Shown here: in pieces, positions 5,454 to 6,925 of the stretch
Layout of the letters: each line of letters opens with the position of its first letter
Numbering within the stretch: the stretch's first letter is position 1
Origin: Thiomargarita sp.
GTDB lineage: Bacteria; Pseudomonadota; Gammaproteobacteria; Beggiatoales; Beggiatoaceae
DNA length: 6,925 nt
NCBI GenBank assembly: GCA_020721025.1
Contig: DYNO01000171.1
Span: 1-6,925, forward strand
Direction of reading: 5' to 3'
The notes under the pieces: model-generated
What the model was told of the DNA's origin: nothing
Seen by the model: the letters and a program-made list of their open reading frames with translations, nothing else
Databases searched by the model: none
Made by a program: the position numbers and the translations under genes

Positions 5454-5837
5454 TCACTGAGTGTAAATCGTTTGTGGGTCTTTGAGCACGGGATCAACGG
5501 CAATCCATTGACCTTCTTGTAATTTTTGAAAGAAACAATGCTGTCGTCCGGTATGACACGCAATTCCACCCACTTGTGCCACAATGAGCAAGATCACGTC
5601 ATTATCACAGTCTAAACGGATTTCTTTCACCTGTTGAATATGCCCAGATTCTTCGCCCTTAAACCATAATTTATTGCGAGAACGTGACCAATACACGGCT
5701 CGTTGTTGTTCTACGGTTAATTGCAAGGCTTCCCGATTCATCCACGCTAACATCAAGACGTTATGCGTCATTTCCTCTTGTGCAATGACCGGAACCAAGC
5801 CTTGTTCATTCCAACAAATCGCATCTAACCAAGACAT
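5454..5837 (-). CDS. hisI: Phosphoribosyl-AMP cyclohydrolase HisI
   Basis: HisI opens the purine ring of phosphoribosyl-AMP, the third step of histidine synthesis, using zinc in a cytoplasmic dimer. The 127-residue protein has the family motifs: MLAWMNREAL (29-38), YWSRSRNKLW--GE-SG (49-65), the metal site DCDND (76-80), and ACHTGRQHCF (93-102). The zinc ligands Cys77, Cys94 and Cys101 are all present, as are the Asp residues 76, 78 and 80. The ATG overlaps the stop of the upstream KfrA-like gene by one base (TAATG), with GGGG about 10 nt before, so the two are probably translationally coupled. HisI and HisE are encoded separately and catalyse consecutive steps. The rest of the his pathway, including hisF which often precedes hisI, is not in this window. 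Confidence 0.97.
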   Translation of the reverse strand: MSWLDAICWNEQGLVPVIAQEEMTHNVLMLAWMNREALQLTVEQQRAVYWSRSRNKLWFKGEESGHIQQVKEIRLDCDNDVILLIVAQVGGIACHTGRQHCFFQKLQEGQWIAVDPVLKDPQTIYTQ

Positions 5838-6799
5838 TACGATTTTACCCCAGCGGCGGCAATCAGTTTGGTTTCCAAGCGTTCGACGGCTTTTTTCTCC
5901 CGTTCCAACGCACCCTCAGCTTTAATCAAGCGGTTACGCAAACTCGTTGTCTCAGATTTGGCAGATTCTAATTCTTTTTCCAAACGGCTGATCGTTTCTT
6001 TATACAACCATTCTTGCGATTCGGCACGGGTGGTCAATATGGCAGCTTTCTTTTCTAAATCAATGCGTACCCTGATTTCCACCTCCATCTCTTCGTGCAT
6101 TTCGTGTTTCTCTTGCTTCAAGAGTTTAATATCACCTTCCAATTTTTTGATCGTTTCCCGCAATTCCTGAGTCAGCGCGTCCGCAACCGCAGCACGAGTT
6201 TGTTCCTGCTTCAATTGCTTCCAAACTTGCTCAGATTCCTGAATTGCCGCTTTCAGATTATTATCCAATCGGTCGCGAATTTTGGTGCTACTGACGATTT
6301 CTTCCCCCGCCGCCTTCAATACAATGCGATCCTGCTCCACCTGCCGCGTCGCCTCGTAGGAGCGTTTAGTCAGCGTATCGACACTTTCTCGCAAACGACC
6401 GATTTCTTCGATTAAACGTTTAATCTCAATTTCTTGCGTCAGATTACGCTCTTGTAGATGGTGAATTTGATCCACCGCACTTTTTAATTCACCAGTTTGT
6501 CGATTCAGATCAACTTCTCTGGATTTATTTTCCCGCGTCAACGCGTCAGTGTGGGTTTTAGCAGTATCCAATATCGCTTTGATTTCAACCACTTTACCCA
6601 AAGCATCTTGACGTTGTTTCAATATTTCCACTTCAAATAATTGATAACGCTGCTTATTTTTCTCAATTTCTTGTTTCGCAATCGCATGAGCATTTTGCCA
6701 GAGGATATTGACGGCTTCGTTGCTTAATCGTTGCAATTCTTCTGGTAATTTAGGAGGATTCTCTTCAGCTACAGTGAGTTGTATATTTTTTTGGGTCAT
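5837..6799 (-). CDS. KfrA-like coiled-coil protein lacking the HTH half
   Basis: A 320-residue protein heading the his-tat operon. Residues about 18-50 (LPEELQRL... ILWQNAHAIAKQEIE) resemble the second half of the KfrA N-terminal region, the plasmid-partition DNA-binding family. The helix-turn-helix normally before that is absent. The frame cannot extend upstream, because a TAA lies in frame at 6818-6820, seven codons before the ATG. From about residue 50 to 314 the chain is almost wholly a predicted coiled coil rich in Glu, Lys, Gln, Arg and Leu with heptad-like spacing and no proline between 18 and the end. The protein probably oligomerises and acts in the cytoplasm. Its role is unknown: a scaffold, a nucleoid-associated protein lacking its reader domain, or a partner of another KfrA are all possible. 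It has no clear Shine-Dalgarno. Its stop overlaps the hisI start (TAATG). Confidence 0.85.
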   Translation of the reverse strand: MTQKNIQLTVAEENPPKLPEELQRLSNEAVNILWQNAHAIAKQEIEKNKQRYQLFEVEILKQRQDALGKVVEIKAILDTAKTHTDALTRENKSREVDLNRQTGELKSAVDQIHHLQERNLTQEIEIKRLIEEIGRLRESVDTLTKRSYEATRQVEQDRIVLKAAGEEIVSSTKIRDRLDNNLKAAIQESEQVWKQLKQEQTRAAVADALTQELRETIKKLEGDIKLLKQEKHEMHEEMEVEIRVRIDLEKKAAILTTRAESQEWLYKETISRLEKELESAKSETTSLRNRLIKAEGALEREKKAVERLETKLIAAAGVKS

Positions 6800-6828
6800 G
6801 GCAGTGTCAAGGCAAGATTAATTTTGAT

Positions 6829-6856
6829 ATTATAGAACCGATTTGACATCTTTAAG
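6829..6856 (-). promoter_or_regulatory. Sigma-70-like promoter of the KfrA-his-tat operon
   Basis: On the minus strand a perfect -10 hexamer TATAAT lies at 6834-6829, with a weaker -35 CTTAAA at 6856-6851 (three of six matches) and a 16-bp spacer. Transcription would begin near 6822, giving a leader of about 23 nt before the ATG at 6799. The -10 is convincing; the -35 is not. It is the only promoter-like site I can place upstream of this seven-gene run. Confidence 0.45.
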
Positions 6857-6925
6857 CCATGTAGATTAAACTGTTTCTATTTTCATATGAACAGCGGTTA
6901 AAAATGTCGTTAAGCGTTTGTAGAA
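6857..6925. other. Edge region without a supported gene
   Basis: This stretch lies upstream of the operon promoter and is AT-rich. It contains an ATG at 6904 on the plus strand that stays open for the last 22 bases, and CATATGAACAGCGGTTAA, which closes at once. Neither is supported as a gene. A divergent gene starting beyond the window edge is possible. Confidence 0.3.

Noticed and set aside
5444..5584. Upstream extension of hisE to an ATG at 5584
   Set aside because: It would overlap hisI out of frame by 131 nt and add 47 residues without HisE similarity; the GTG at 5443 gives the normal length.
5674..6415. Plus-strand open frames opposite hisI and the KfrA-like gene
   Set aside because: Their Phe/Ser/Leu-rich content is what antisense of a Glu/Lys/Gln-rich coiled coil gives; no start signal or motif supports them.
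6843..6871. Plus-strand TTGACA as the -35 of a divergent promoter
   Set aside because: The hexamer is perfect, but no acceptable -10 lies 16-18 bp downstream (TTAAAC at 17 bp).
6904..6925. Start of a plus-strand gene at the window edge
   Set aside because: Only seven codons are visible, with no good ribosome binding site or recognisable sequence.

Overview
The window is a moderately AT-rich, gene-dense chromosomal segment from a Gram-negative bacterium, most likely a gammaproteobacterium. The order hisI-hisE-(HIT)-tatA-tatB-tatC is the classic his/tat junction of gammaproteobacteria. Three proteins carry lipoprotein or Sec signals typical of a cell with a periplasm. The XRE-ATPase, the FecR-like secreted protein and the dispersed GACAGGTTT palindromes recall large-genome sulfur bacteria (Thiotrichales such as Beggiatoa and Thioploca). 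That genus-level guess rests on memory of such genomes, not on a search.

Layout. Positions 72-2114 hold a three-gene minus-strand operon, read right to left: an XRE helix-turn-helix protein fused to a P-loop ATPase, a staphylococcal-nuclease-like lipoprotein with all catalytic residues, and a small coiled-coil lipoprotein of unknown function. Positions 2115-2315 are a divergent intergenic region with a 10-bp palindrome and two tandem hairpins. The hairpins lie just before the strong ribosome binding site of the only plus-strand gene (2316-3014), a secreted FecR-like protein with two mature cysteines. Positions 3015-3129 are a convergent gap almost filled by two copies of an imperfect palindromic repeat. 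Positions 3130-6799 form one minus-strand operon, in transcription order: a KfrA-like coiled-coil protein lacking the DNA-binding half, hisI, hisE, a HIT-family hydrolase, tatA, tatB and tatC. A sigma-70-like promoter lies just upstream of its first gene.

How the genes work together. HisE and HisI catalyse consecutive early steps of histidine synthesis. TatA, TatB and TatC form the complete twin-arginine translocase. Translation signals differ sharply along the operon: a TAATG stop/start overlap at kfrA-like/hisI, a GTG start for hisE, a strong Shine-Dalgarno for tatA, and none plus a hairpin for tatB. The last two would fit the excess of TatA over TatB known in E. coli. No tRNA, rRNA, CRISPR, transposase or phage gene was seen, and no stretch longer than about 200 bases lacks a gene. 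No convincing wholly new system was found. The best leads are the HTH-less KfrA-like protein coupled to hisI, the regulator/nuclease/lipoprotein operon, and the structured leader of the secreted gene.
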